64,000 nucleotides of DNA. It comes from Segatella copri (GTDB taxonomy: Bacteria; Bacteroidota; Bacteroidia; Bacteroidales; Bacteroidaceae). The notes below the pieces were generated by a model. The model saw only the letters and a program-made list of their open reading frames with translations, ran no database searches and was not told where the DNA came from. The DNA is taken from positions 1-64,000 of the forward strand of contig NZ_VZAD01000059.1 in NCBI RefSeq assembly GCF_009495355.1. The letters are read 5' to 3'. The translations under genes were made by a program, and so were the position numbers. Of the stretch, positions 15,821 through 23,939 are shown piece after piece (the stretch's first letter is position 1; the number at the start of each line of letters is the position of its first letter).

Positions 15821-16480
15821 TTATTCCTGTCTCGGTTCTCCTGGTTCCTCATCATGCAACTTGGGCAAGGATATGTGATACCTTACTGCGATAAGACGGA
15901 TGGCACACACCACCAAAAAGGCCACTGCCGTTGTGACGTACAGACTGACCCCCATCGAATCCAATGCCCAATAGGTCAGGCCACCCAGGATACACGCCAT
16001 GGCATAAATCTCCTTTCGGAAGATGACAGGTTCCTCATTAAGCAGCACATCGCGAATAACTCCACCAGCCGCACCTGTGATACAACCCATAATAATGGCA
16101 ACCCAGAAGGGGAAACCACAGTCTATCGTCTTTTGTATGCCGGCAATGTTGAATAATGCCAGTCCCAATGTATCGAAAAGAAACCACGTGTTGTCGAGTC
16201 TTTTCAGATAATGGTGAAACACGATGACGACACCCTGCGCCATAAGCGTACATATCAGATAGATGGGACTCAGCATCCAAAAAGGACGCACTCCGAGCAT
16301 CACGTCACGGATAGTTCCTCCACCTATGGCCACAGCCACACCACACACGAAACCTCCCAACCAGTCGTAATGCTTGGAGGCAGCAAGACGAATGCCCGAC
16401 AAAGCAAAGGCAAATGTTCCAACGAACTCGACAACCCGCTGAAGAGTCATCATGAATTCTGGGTCTTGTTGTATATTCAT
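15821..16480 (-). CDS. TRIC/UPF0126 family membrane protein
   Basis: This 219-residue integral membrane protein consists of two UPF0126 (YicG-type) repeats, each carrying the diagnostic loop: GGGTIRDVMLG in the first half and GGVIRDVLLNEEP in the second. About seven membrane helices are visible, starting with VVEFVGTFAFALSGIRLA. The fold is that of trimeric intracellular cation (TRIC) channels, and bacterial members form potassium-permeable trimers; some members have been linked to glycine uptake. The C-terminus (LPKLHDEEPGEPRQE) is charged and cytoplasmic. It lies 47 bases beyond rarA on the same strand and is probably co-transcribed with it. Confidence 0.9.
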   Translation of the reverse strand: MNIQQDPEFMMTLQRVVEFVGTFAFALSGIRLAASKHYDWLGGFVCGVAVAIGGGTIRDVMLGVRPFWMLSPIYLICTLMAQGVVIVFHHYLKRLDNTWFLFDTLGLALFNIAGIQKTIDCGFPFWVAIIMGCITGAAGGVIRDVLLNEEPVIFRKEIYAMACILGGLTYWALDSMGVSLYVTTAVAFLVVCAIRLIAVRYHISLPKLHDEEPGEPRQE

Positions 16481-16527
16481 TATTTTGGTTTTCTATATAG
16501 TTAAAAGGTATTTTGATTTCTCACTCA

Positions 16528-17799
16528 TCACTTAAATCTTTCTCCCCAGCAAGTAGTCATCCACTGGTATAGCCGTTCTTCTGAAGGCGAATGCTGTGCA
16601 AACCAGAAACGGCTGTTCTGAATATCATCTGGCAGATACTGTTGCTCGACAAAATGGCCAGGATAGTCATGAGGATAACGATAACCATCATGATAACCCA
16701 GTTCGCTCATCAACTTGGTCGGGGCATTGCGAATATGAAGAGGCACTGGCAGATTGCCTGTCTGGCGCACCTTTGCCAAGGCTGCATCTATAGCCAGATA
16801 GGCGCTGTTGCTCTTCGGACTGGTGGCAAGATAGACCACAGCCTCTGCCAAGGCGATACGTCCCTCGGGCCATCCTATCTTCATCACGGTATCGAAAGCC
16901 GCATTTGCCAACAACAAGGCATTGGGATTGGCCAATCCCACATCCTCACAGGCACTTATTACGACTCGGCGAGCGATAAATTGTGGATCTTCTCCGCCTT
17001 CTATCATGCGTGCCATCCAGTATAAGGCTGCATCAGGATCGCTGCCTCGTATACTTTTGATAAACGCCGAAATGATATCGTAGTGCATGTCACCCTGCTT
17101 GTCGTAGGCCAGAGGATTCTGCTGCAGCTGTTCCTCAACCATCTTGTCAGTAATAACCACCTCATCAGAACCAGCCGACTCTACCACCAACTCCAGGATG
17201 TTGAGCAACTTGCGGGCATCACCACCGCTGAAACGCATCAAGGCACCCATTTCCTGTAATTCTATATGTTTCTTCTTCAGTTCTATGTCCTGAGTCAAAG
17301 CCCGATGCAAGAGTTCCTCCAAGTCTTTCTTGTCCAACGACTTGAGCACGTAGAGCTGGCAGCGTGACAACAACGGGCGTATCACCTCGAAAGAAGGATT
17401 CTCCGTGGTGGCCCCAATAAGCGTCACAACTCCCTTCTCCACCGCACCTAACAGAGAGTCCTGCTGATTCTTGGAGAAACGATGAATCTCATCAATAAAA
17501 AGAATGGGTGAAGCCGAATTGAAGAACCTGCCGCTCTTGGCACGCTCTATGACTTCGCGTACATCCTTCACGCCACTGGTCACAGCGCTCAACGTATAGA
17601 AAGGCACTTGCAGGGTCTGAGCCACTATCTGGGCAAGCGTGGTCTTGCCTACACCAGGAGGTCCCCAGAGTATAAACGACGATATTCGGCCTGCATCAAT
17701 CATCTTGCGCAGCACCGCTCCCTCACCCACCAAATGTTTCTGACCTACATAGTCAGCCAATGTGCGGGGCCTCATTCTTTCTGCTAATGGTTCACTCAT
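16528..17799 (-). CDS. rarA: replication-associated recombination protein A (AAA+ ATPase)
   Basis: This 423-residue RarA/MgsA protein is a clamp-loader-like AAA+ ATPase that acts at stalled replication forks. Walker A is GPPGVGKTT (46-54) and Walker B is LFIDEIHRFSKNQQDSLL. Sensor 1 is GATTENPSFEV, and an Arg finger is expected in RPLLSRCQLY. The C-terminal tetramerisation and DNA-binding part includes RSIRGSDPDAALYWMARM and the conserved YPHDYPGHFVEQQYLPD. Length and order match the family. It heads the minus-strand pair with the TRIC gene and has a consensus promoter about 85 bases ahead, divergent from the acidic-tail gene. Confidence 0.94.
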   Translation of the reverse strand: MSEPLAERMRPRTLADYVGQKHLVGEGAVLRKMIDAGRISSFILWGPPGVGKTTLAQIVAQTLQVPFYTLSAVTSGVKDVREVIERAKSGRFFNSASPILFIDEIHRFSKNQQDSLLGAVEKGVVTLIGATTENPSFEVIRPLLSRCQLYVLKSLDKKDLEELLHRALTQDIELKKKHIELQEMGALMRFSGGDARKLLNILELVVESAGSDEVVITDKMVEEQLQQNPLAYDKQGDMHYDIISAFIKSIRGSDPDAALYWMARMIEGGEDPQFIARRVVISACEDVGLANPNALLLANAAFDTVMKIGWPEGRIALAEAVVYLATSPKSNSAYLAIDAALAKVRQTGNLPVPLHIRNAPTKLMSELGYHDGYRYPHDYPGHFVEQQYLPDDIQNSRFWFAQHSPSEERLYQWMTTCWGERFK

Positions 17800-17884
17800 T
17801 ATGTCTAAGATTATCTGTCATTTTTCTCATACAGTATTCGCCTTTTCTCATGTATTGCTATACCAGGACAAATCCTGCTCTCAT

Positions 17885-17915
17885 GCAAAGGTAAACAAAA
17901 AAAATGAAACCCCAA
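17885..17915 (-). promoter_or_regulatory. promoter of rarA
   Basis: On the minus strand TTG (17913-17915), a 20-base gap and TACCTTTG (17885-17892). Confidence 0.75.
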
Positions 17916-17953
17916 CAAAAAGAGTACTTTTTTATGAAAAACACACAGAAAAA

Positions 17954-17985
17954 TTTGGATATTAAAAATATAGTATTTACTTTTG
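17954..17985 (+). promoter_or_regulatory. promoter of the acidic-tail protein gene
   Basis: TTTG (17954-17957), a 20-base gap and TACTTTTG (17978-17985) fit the consensus fully. The expected transcript start, a few bases on, rules out the in-frame ATG at 17983 and favours the ATG at 18010. Confidence 0.8.
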
Positions 17986-18009
17986 CAACTGAAAAAACAT
18001 GTAACAACG

Positions 18010-18825
18010 ATGAAGAAAGAAAAAGCATTGACACTCAAGACTCTGACAAAGAGCAACGTATGGGACATTCAGGAGAACGACGTGTTCCGTCTTTGGGAAG
18101 CTGCCGAGAAAGACTCCGACCTGAAAGACTGTCAGAACAAATACGTCGCTATTATCCGTAGCGCCTTCGAGATAGAGGAAGTGAAGATAAACAAGCCTGA
18201 AGTCATCGAAAAATATAATCAGCGTGGCTTCAAAGTGGGTGTTTTCCAAATCAACGACAACAAGGTGAAGTATGCCATCAAGAAGCGCCCCATCCTGCGC
18301 GTCACCGACCTGACATACGAGAACATCCGTCACATCAGCGCTGCCAAACTCATGGAGGTGCTTGAACGTAACTTTGGTGGTGGATGGGACAGTCTGCCAC
18401 AGAGCATCCAGGACATTATCCAGAGTGGCTTTGAAATCAGCACCACAACTCTGCCTAAAGACCGTCTGCACAAGGCTGGCGGACTTTATGAGAAGAAGGT
18501 AAACGACGGTTTCGAAGTTCTCGAGATTCCTAAGGGATCATGGACCGAGGCTATCTTTGCCAAGGAGAAACCTATGGTAGAGAAAGTACGCATGAGATTC
18601 GATGACGACGATGAGCTCGACCGCGAGGATGAGTTGGCTGACCGCGAGGAGGACGAGGATGAGGATGCACCAGAGATTGAAGACCACTACAACGATCCAG
18701 ATGAGGACGATGACGCCTTCGATGACGACAAGTTGACAGAAGAAAGCTATCGCACCACCTTCGAAGATCCTGAGAACCTCGGTCTTGATGACGCAGAGGA
18801 TGTTGCCGACGATGACGAATACTAA
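18010..18825 (+). CDS. conserved protein with long acidic tail, unknown function
   Basis: This is a 271-residue protein I cannot place in a named family. Residues 1-180 are a folded, mixed-charge domain (TLTKSNVWDIQENDVFRLWE, FGGGWDSLPQSIQDI, GGLYEKKVNDGFEVLEIPKG). The last 80 residues are almost entirely Asp and Glu (DDDDELDREDELADREED ...), with a short aromatic island (EESYRTTFEDPENLG). Such tails often bind basic proteins or mimic nucleic acid. There is no signal peptide, so the protein is cytoplasmic. The start was set by the promoter, which lies too close for an earlier ATG. Two small membrane-protein genes follow on the same strand. Confidence 0.75.
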   Translation: MKKEKALTLKTLTKSNVWDIQENDVFRLWEAAEKDSDLKDCQNKYVAIIRSAFEIEEVKINKPEVIEKYNQRGFKVGVFQINDNKVKYAIKKRPILRVTDLTYENIRHISAAKLMEVLERNFGGGWDSLPQSIQDIIQSGFEISTTTLPKDRLHKAGGLYEKKVNDGFEVLEIPKGSWTEAIFAKEKPMVEKVRMRFDDDDELDREDELADREEDEDEDAPEIEDHYNDPDEDDDAFDDDKLTEESYRTTFEDPENLGLDDAEDVADDDEY

Positions 18826-18885
18826 AACATCGAAAGCCACACGAGACTTGTAACATTACACATTATTATATATATACATACAGAA

Positions 18886-19107
18886 ATGAACGCATTAATT
18901 GGATTAATCGTACTCTTCGCAGTAGCTATCATCGGATGGGCTATTGCCGAAATGAAGTACAAAACCTTCACCTTTACACGTTCCGAGAAGGATGTAGAGG
19001 AAGAAGAACTATTGGAGAACGAGCATCGCGCACAGGAATTCAAGGAAATGAACATCCGCGACATCATGCGCAACAACTCCACCAATGGCTACAACGCAGT
19101 AGGATAA
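18886..19107 (+). CDS. small single-pass membrane protein
   Basis: This 73-residue protein has one N-terminal membrane segment (NALIGLIVLFAVAIIGWAIA) and then a charged cytoplasmic helix rich in Glu and Arg (EKDVEEEELLENEHRAQEFK). It is not a recognised family. The layout resembles small membrane proteins that recruit or tether a partner by a coiled-coil. It lies 60 bases after the acidic-tail gene and 13 bases before the next tiny membrane protein, so the three form a likely operon. Confidence 0.65.
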   Translation: MNALIGLIVLFAVAIIGWAIAEMKYKTFTFTRSEKDVEEEELLENEHRAQEFKEMNIRDIMRNNSTNGYNAVG

Positions 19108-19120
19108 TCACATCGAAAAA

Positions 19121-19303
19121 ATGACTATCCAATACTTGATTATAGGTATCACATTGGCGGCATGCATCACGTATGCCGCCATTTGTATCTATCGGGCTGT
19201 CAATTCCGCCCGAAAATGCAAGGATTTTCACTGCGCAGGCTGTGCTTTTTATGATAAATGTAAGAATAATCAGAAAAAAGCAAGAAAAAATTTGGTGGAA
19301 TAA
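19121..19303 (+). CDS. tiny Cys-rich membrane protein (FeoB-associated-like)
   Basis: This 60-residue protein has one membrane segment at residues 4-25 (YLIIGITLAACITYAAICIY). A cytoplasmic tail follows with four cysteines, KCKDFHCAGCAFYDKCKN. The spacing resembles the small Cys-rich proteins called FeoB-associated in Bacteroidetes, which are thought to bind iron or an Fe-S cluster. No feoA or feoB gene is present in the window, so that link is by resemblance only. It starts 13 bases after the preceding small membrane protein. The 3' part is A-rich and runs up to the tRNA-Cys gene. Confidence 0.6.
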   Translation: MTIQYLIIGITLAACITYAAICIYRAVNSARKCKDFHCAGCAFYDKCKNNQKKARKNLVE

Positions 19304-19358
19304 AATAAAAGCAGTACCTTTGCACTCGCTAATCAGAAATGATGTTGCAACGCTACAA

Positions 19359-19429
19359 GGTGTCTTAACCGAGCGGTTAGGTAACGGTCTGCAAAACCGT
19401 GTAGAGCGGTTCGACTCCGCTAGACACCT
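19359..19429 (+). tRNA. tRNA-Cys (anticodon GCA)
   Basis: A full cloverleaf can be drawn: acceptor GGTGTCT/AGACACC, D-arm with ACCGAGCGGTTAGG, anticodon stem ACGGT/ACCGT around CTGCAAA with GCA at 19391-19393, and T-arm AGCGG-TTCGACT-CCGCT. The discriminator base is T, as expected for tRNA-Cys. The 3' CCA is not encoded and must be added by the CCA enzyme. A terminator follows directly. Confidence 0.95.
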
Positions 19430-19434
19430 CAACA

Positions 19435-19465
19435 AAGGAAGCTTCTCTACAAGCTTCCTTTTTTG
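19435..19465 (+). terminator. terminator of tRNA-Cys
   Basis: AAGGAAGCTT and AAGCTTCCTT form a perfect 10 bp stem with a six-base loop, followed by a run of Ts. Confidence 0.9.
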
Positions 19466-19507
19466 TTTATATAAACCCCGACTCGAATCTTTTTTCATCG
19501 AAACCAC

Positions 19508-19536
19508 TTGTTTCTTATCTTTTTTTAGTAACTTTG
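19508..19536 (+). promoter_or_regulatory. promoter of the rsmG operon
   Basis: TTG (19508-19510), an 18-base gap and TAACTTTG (19529-19536), 24 bases before the rsmG ATG. Confidence 0.65.
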
Positions 19537-19559
19537 CCACCACAATAACAGAAGACAAC

Positions 19560-20183
19560 ATGGATATCATCAACAAATACTTTCCGAACCTCACGGACAA
19601 ACAGAAAGAGCAAATAGCGCAGCTTGACGCTCTGTACAGAGAGTGGAACGCCAAGATCAATGTCATCAGCAGAAAGGACATAGATAATCTCTACGAACAC
19701 CACGTGTTGCACTCCATGGCTATCGCCAAAGCCATCAACTTCAAAGACAGAACCGAGATCCTCGATTTCGGATGCGGAGGAGGCTTCCCAGGTATTCCTC
19801 TTGCCATCCTCTTCCCTGAGTGCCGATTCAAACTCATCGACGGTACGGGCAAGAAGATTAGAGTATGCAACGAGGTGGCTGAGGCCATCGGACTGAAAAA
19901 CCTCAAGGCTGAACACCTGAGAGGAGAAGAAGAAAAGGGGAAATATGACTTTGTGGTAAGCCGTGCAGTCATGCAACTGCCCGACTTGATGAAAATCATT
20001 AAGAAGAACTTCAAAAAGACACAGCAGAATGCCCTGCCCAACGGACTGCTCTGCCTGAAAGGAGGCAACCTGAACGAAGAGCTCAAGAGCTACAGTCGGG
20101 TGGCTGAAATTACACCACTGAGCACCTTCTTCGACGAAGAGTGGTTTGCACAAGACAAGCAGCTCGTCTACGTACCCTGCTAA
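19560..20183 (+). CDS. rsmG: 16S rRNA (guanine-N7)-methyltransferase
   Basis: This 207-residue SAM-dependent methyltransferase modifies G527 (E. coli numbering) of 16S rRNA. Motif I is ILDFGCGGGFPGIPLAI, where the DxGxGxGxPG pattern is diagnostic of RsmG (GidB). FKLIDGTGKKIRVCNEVA supplies the SAM ribose contact, and VVSRAVMQLPDL is motif IV. The length is the family norm. The reading frame is open far upstream, through the tRNA; the ATG at 19560 is chosen because it follows the promoter and begins the conserved N-terminal helix (MDIINKYFPNLTDKQKEQI). It is the first gene of a plus-strand run with the metallo-hydrolase, ruvC and the ABC ATPase. Confidence 0.94.
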   Translation: MDIINKYFPNLTDKQKEQIAQLDALYREWNAKINVISRKDIDNLYEHHVLHSMAIAKAINFKDRTEILDFGCGGGFPGIPLAILFPECRFKLIDGTGKKIRVCNEVAEAIGLKNLKAEHLRGEEEKGKYDFVVSRAVMQLPDLMKIIKKNFKKTQQNALPNGLLCLKGGNLNEELKSYSRVAEITPLSTFFDEEWFAQDKQLVYVPC

Positions 20184-20253
20184 AACTCACCGCAAGGAGA
20201 CAAAGTAAAAAACATCCAAACAACAACCCTCAAAAAAATAGGAGAAAACTAAA

Positions 20254-20898
20254 ATGTTACATATCGAACGATTCCAGTGCAACATGCTTTCTGAGAACTG
20301 CTACGTGGTGAGCGACGAAACCAAGGAGTGCGTCATCATTGACTGCGGAGCCTTCTATCCTGAAGAACGAAAAGCCATTACCGATTATATTACCGGGAAT
20401 GGTCTCAACCCCATACACCTGCTGGTGACACATGGTCATCTTGACCACAACTTTGGCAACGACACCATCTATCAGGCTTTCGGACTCAAACCCGAGGTGG
20501 CACAGGCAGACGAACATCTGATGAAAAACCTGCAGCATCAAGCTGAGTCATTCTATCAGATGAAGATAGACACCGTGTTTCCACCAATCGGTCATTTCTT
20601 CGAGGACGGCGAGACCATACACTTCGGCAACCATGAGCTGAGCATCATCCCAACCCCTGGTCACTCTAAAGGTTCGGTCACCTTCTATTGCGAAGCAGAG
20701 GGTGTAGCCTTCACTGGTGACACACTCTTCCAGAATTCTATAGGAAGAACAGATTTCCAGGGCGGATCGATGTTCCAGATTATCAACAGCCTGCGTCTCC
20801 TGGCACAATTGCCCGACAAGACAAAAGTGCTGCCAGGACATGGCAACACCACCACCATAGGCGAGGAACTCGCCCATAACCCCTATATGGACAGATAA
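20254..20898 (+). CDS. metallo-beta-lactamase-fold hydrolase (glyoxalase II-like)
   Basis: This 214-residue protein has the metallo-beta-lactamase fold. The zinc motif [10 protein letters not shown] (HxHxDH), the next ligand in [11 protein letters not shown], Asp in AFTGDTLF and the last His in VLPGHGNTT are all present. Length and the [19 protein letters not shown] stretch match the short YcbL-type glyoxalase II-like group, which hydrolyses thioesters such as S-lactoylglutathione or analogues in the cytoplasm. Natural substrate is not certain, especially since Bacteroidales generally lack glutathione. A good ribosome site (AGGAG) lies ahead of the ATG, uncommon in this window. It lies 70 bases after rsmG. 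Confidence 0.9.
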   Translation: MLHIERFQCNMLSENCYVVSDETKECVIIDCGAFYPEERKAITDYITGNGLNPIHLLVTHGHLDHNFGNDTIYQAFGLKPEVAQADEHLMKNLQHQAESFYQMKIDTVFPPIGHFFEDGETIHFGNHELSIIPTPGHSKGSVTFYCEAEGVAFTGDTLFQNSIGRTDFQGGSMFQIINSLRLLAQLPDKTKVLPGHGNTTTIGEELAHNPYMDR

Positions 20899-20926
20899 GA
20901 ATCAGATAGGTTATCAACAACAGAAG

Positions 20927-21559
20927 ATGAAACAAACTAACCAGGCAGAGAAAATCATACTCGGCATAGACCCTGGCACAAATGTCATGGGCTATGGCGT
21001 TATAAGGGTCGTAGGCAACAAGGCGCAGCTTGTGGTGATGGGCATCATCGATATGCGCAAAGAAAGCGACCCCTACCTCCGCTTAGGCAAGATTTTCGAA
21101 CGGGTGACAGGTATTATTGACGAATACCTACCCGACGAAATGGCGATTGAGGCACCCTTCTTTGGCAAGAACGTGCAGTCTATGCTCAAGCTTGGACGAG
21201 CACAGGGAGTAGCCATCGCTGCAGCCATACATCACGATGTACCAATACACGAGTATGCTCCGCTGAAAATCAAAATGGCCATCACCGGACAGGGTCAGGC
21301 CTCCAAGGAGCAGGTAGCAGGCATGTTGCAGAGAATGCTGAAGATCAGCGACAACGACATGCCCAAGTTTATGGATGCGACCGACGCACTCGGAGCTGCC
21401 TACTGCCACTTTCTGCAGATGGGAAGACCCGAGACCGACGCGCCACACTACTCCAGTTGGAAAGACTTTGCCATACGCAACAGAGGCAAGGCTTCGACAA
21501 CCGACAACACACTAACAGGCCCTCAGACCAAACTCCTGGGAGCTCTCAGGAAACATTAA
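20927..21559 (+). CDS. ruvC: crossover junction endodeoxyribonuclease RuvC
   Basis: This 210-residue nuclease resolves Holliday junctions with RuvAB. The four-acid RNase H-fold site is visible: Asp in [15 protein letters not shown], Glu in [11 protein letters not shown], and the C-terminal [12 protein letters not shown] pair. The [11 protein letters not shown] helix is also standard. The protein is about 35 residues longer than E. coli RuvC because of a basic C-terminal tail ([17 protein letters not shown]), as I know from Bacteroidetes homologues. It starts 28 bases after the hydrolase gene and ends 12 bases before the ABC ATPase gene. Confidence 0.95.
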   Translation: MKQTNQAEKIILGIDPGTNVMGYGVIRVVGNKAQLVVMGIIDMRKESDPYLRLGKIFERVTGIIDEYLPDEMAIEAPFFGKNVQSMLKLGRAQGVAIAAAIHHDVPIHEYAPLKIKMAITGQGQASKEQVAGMLQRMLKISDNDMPKFMDATDALGAAYCHFLQMGRPETDAPHYSSWKDFAIRNRGKASTTDNTLTGPQTKLLGALRKH

Positions 21560-21571
21560 TATTAGACAGAA

Positions 21572-23059
21572 ATGCAAACAATTATCAAGATTGAGAATGG
21601 CGTGACCCGTATGCCAGAATGGCGAATGGCAGAGCCTGTCAACTTTACAGCCTGCGAGGGCGAGCATATCGCCATCGTGGGAAGAAATGGTAGTGGAAAA
21701 TCCATGCTGGTAGATATTCTTGTGGGCAGACATCCGCTGCTCATGCACGATCCCGTATACGATTTCTCGCCCAGCAAGAAAACGCTCGTGAGCGACAACA
21801 TCAAGTATATTACTTTCCGCGACACTTACGGAGGCGACAACGACCGAACCTACTTTCTGCAGCAAAGATGGAACCAGCTTGAGATAGACGAGAATACGCC
21901 CATTGTGAAGGACAAACTGGAGGAAGCCTATCAGATGGCTGGCGAGGATACTCCCGAACGCAGAAAACTGCAGCAGCACATCTACGAGCTCTTCCATATG
22001 GACAAATTGCTCGACAAGTACATCATCCTGCTGTCAAGCGGTGAGTTGCGAAAATTCAAACTCGCCACCACCCTATTCTCTGAGCCACGTGTGCTCATCA
22101 TGGACAACCCATTTATCGGACTGGATGCCGATACTCGTGAACAACTCAAGCAGCTTCTTGCCACCCTCTCTGCCGAACGCGCCCTACAGGTTATCCTGGT
22201 ACTCAGCAAGAGCGACGACATTCCGCAGTTCATCACACACATCGTGGAGGTTGACGGTATGAAGGTTGGCCGCAAAATGACAAAGCAGGAGTATCTCGAC
22301 TTACGCAAGCCTGTTCCTGAGCATATCCTTTCGCCCGTCCAGCAACAGGCCATTATCGACCTGCCCTACAGCAATCGAGAATATCACAACCAGGAAGTGG
22401 TCAAGATGAACAAGGTAAGCATACGCTACGGACGTCGCACCATACTGAAAGAACTCGACTGGACAGTCATGAACGGTGAGCGATGGGCACTGAGCGGGCA
22501 AAACGGAGCCGGCAAGTCTACCCTTCTCAGCCTTATCTGTGCTGACAATCCTCAAAGCTATGCCTGCGACATCGCTCTCTTCGGAAACGCACGAGGAAGC
22601 GGTGAAAGCATTTGGGACATAAAGAAACACATCGGCTACGTGTCGCCAGAGTTGCACAGGTCTTATCAGCGCGACCTGCCTGTAATACGAATCGTGGCAA
22701 GTGGGTTGAAAGACTCAGTAGGTCTTTATGTGAAACCCAACGAAGAAGACTACGAGAAGTGCCGCTTTTGGATGGAAGTGTTTGGACTCAAAAACATGGA
22801 GGAACGTGGATTTCTGAAACTGTCGAGCGGAGAACAACGACTGGTCCTTCTGGCAAGAGCCTTCGTCAAAGATCCCGAACTACTCATACTCGATGAGCCC
22901 TTGCATGGACTCGACAACTACAACCGCCGACTGGTAAAGGACATTATTGAGGCGTTCTGTAAACGACAGAACAAGACTATGATCATGGTTACCCACTATA
23001 AGGAAGAACTGCCAGCATGCATAGACCACAGCATCTTCCTCATCCGACACGATGAGTAA
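21572..23059 (+). CDS. tandem ABC ATPase (ModF/PhrA-like)
   Basis: This 495-residue cytoplasmic protein consists of two fused ABC domains with no membrane part. Domain 1 has Walker A GRNGSGKSM (about 44-52), signature LSSGELRKFKL and Walker B VLIMDNPFIGLD. Domain 2 has Walker A GQNGAGKSTLL, signature LSSGEQRLVLLARAF and Walker B LLILDEPLHGLD. In domain 1 the residue after the Walker B Asp is Asn, not the catalytic Glu, so only domain 2 looks fully competent for hydrolysis. The arrangement matches ModF/PhrA-type proteins, which lack a clear transport role. It is probably co-expressed with ruvC. Confidence 0.85.
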   Translation: MQTIIKIENGVTRMPEWRMAEPVNFTACEGEHIAIVGRNGSGKSMLVDILVGRHPLLMHDPVYDFSPSKKTLVSDNIKYITFRDTYGGDNDRTYFLQQRWNQLEIDENTPIVKDKLEEAYQMAGEDTPERRKLQQHIYELFHMDKLLDKYIILLSSGELRKFKLATTLFSEPRVLIMDNPFIGLDADTREQLKQLLATLSAERALQVILVLSKSDDIPQFITHIVEVDGMKVGRKMTKQEYLDLRKPVPEHILSPVQQQAIIDLPYSNREYHNQEVVKMNKVSIRYGRRTILKELDWTVMNGERWALSGQNGAGKSTLLSLICADNPQSYACDIALFGNARGSGESIWDIKKHIGYVSPELHRSYQRDLPVIRIVASGLKDSVGLYVKPNEEDYEKCRFWMEVFGLKNMEERGFLKLSSGEQRLVLLARAFVKDPELLILDEPLHGLDNYNRRLVKDIIEAFCKRQNKTMIMVTHYKEELPACIDHSIFLIRHDE

Positions 23060-23101
23060 GCCTGTGACTCCATTATAATAGAAACAAAAAACATAGAAAC
23101 A

Positions 23102-23614
23102 ATGAAAAAGTTCTTATTTCTTATAGCCGTATGCTGCCTCACTACGACAGCCACCAAGGCACAGGATGTGCTCAACGAGATAGTAAAGACTTCTCTCAGC
23201 ATCACCAACGACACCACACTGAGCCGCGAGGTACGAAAGGCTGCTGTGTTCAAGTATGATGCCATGTCTTATCTGCGCTCCAAGGTGTTGCCCCCCAATG
23301 TTCTGTTGGAACAGAAGATCAGTGCCGACTCACTCAACGCATGTATCAAGATGCTCAATGAGCAGGCTTACGCCATGAACCAGTATGTAACTCTTTATCA
23401 AAAGCGACTCTCTGAAGCCAAGAAGCGCAACAAAGGCATGGTGAGAAGCCTCTTCAAGCAGGCCACCATCGACCACAAACTGTTCAACGACAGCGATACT
23501 GAAATCACACTGGCTTACTTTAACCGTTCCGACTACCCCATACAGTTCTGCCTCGACTGCGACTGGATCAAGACGCTCGCCTTCATCCGCTCTATCGACT
23601 GGAGCAAGATTTAG
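23102..23614 (+). CDS. exported protein of unknown function
   Basis: This 170-residue protein has a signal peptide (MKKFLFLIAVCCLTTTATKAQ). The mature domain is largely helical (REVRKAAVFKYDAMSYLRSK, YQKRLSEAKKRNKGMVRSLF) with a C-terminal beta-like part (SDTEITLAYFNRSDYPIQFC) and two cysteines separated by three residues (CLDCDW, i.e. CxxC). I know similar small exported proteins only from Bacteroidales and cannot name a function. It is the last gene of the plus-strand run begun by rsmG, 42 bases after the ABC gene. Confidence 0.7.
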   Translation: MKKFLFLIAVCCLTTTATKAQDVLNEIVKTSLSITNDTTLSREVRKAAVFKYDAMSYLRSKVLPPNVLLEQKISADSLNACIKMLNEQAYAMNQYVTLYQKRLSEAKKRNKGMVRSLFKQATIDHKLFNDSDTEITLAYFNRSDYPIQFCLDCDWIKTLAFIRSIDWSKI

Positions 23615-23745
23615 AGATTTGCATAGTCAACCCGTATTATAGCCCCAACTGGAATAGTAACTCATGTAATGTTTATTATGTGGTTCTAAGCAATCAAAAT
23701 CACATCAAACCACTATTACAGGGTAATACGTTTCTTATAAAAAAT

Positions 23746-23789
23746 CAACAGAGAGTAGTTTACAATAATCGGTAAACAACTCTCTGTTG
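23746..23789. terminator. bidirectional terminator between convergent genes
   Basis: An 18 bp stem with one mismatch (23746-23763 with 23772-23789, CAACAGAGAGT ... ACTCTCTGTTG) has an eight-base loop. The minus strand shows a six-T run right after it; the plus strand has a weaker GTTTAG tail. It separates the exported protein gene from the HU-LysM gene. Confidence 0.8.
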
Positions 23790-23832
23790 TTTAGTTCTAT
23801 CACATGCAAAATCTCGTGCTGTACCGTAAAGC

Positions 23833-23890
23833 CACCGCACTTCGCAACTTGCAGTTTCTTTGCAAGCTACAGAAGAATATCTATGCGGTG
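23833..23890. other. structured stretch in the 325 bp gap, role unknown
   Basis: CACCGCA (23833-23839) pairs with TGCGGTG (23884-23890), and within it CTTGCA (23848-23853) pairs with TGCAAG (23861-23866). An open frame of 66 codons overlaps it but has no family resemblance. Together with the terminator this is all I see in 23615-23939. Confidence 0.35.
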
Positions 23891-23939
23891 TGTGTTATTT
23901 TTCTTATTGCTTTATCTTTAAAGCCAATTGCTTCAAAGT

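Noticed and set aside
17983..18009. Earlier in-frame ATG of the acidic-tail protein
   Set aside because: It lies within the -7 promoter element and would not be in the transcript.
19173..19559. Upstream extension of rsmG by 129 codons
   Set aside because: It would translate through the tRNA-Cys gene and its terminator; the promoter and the family length place the start at 19560.
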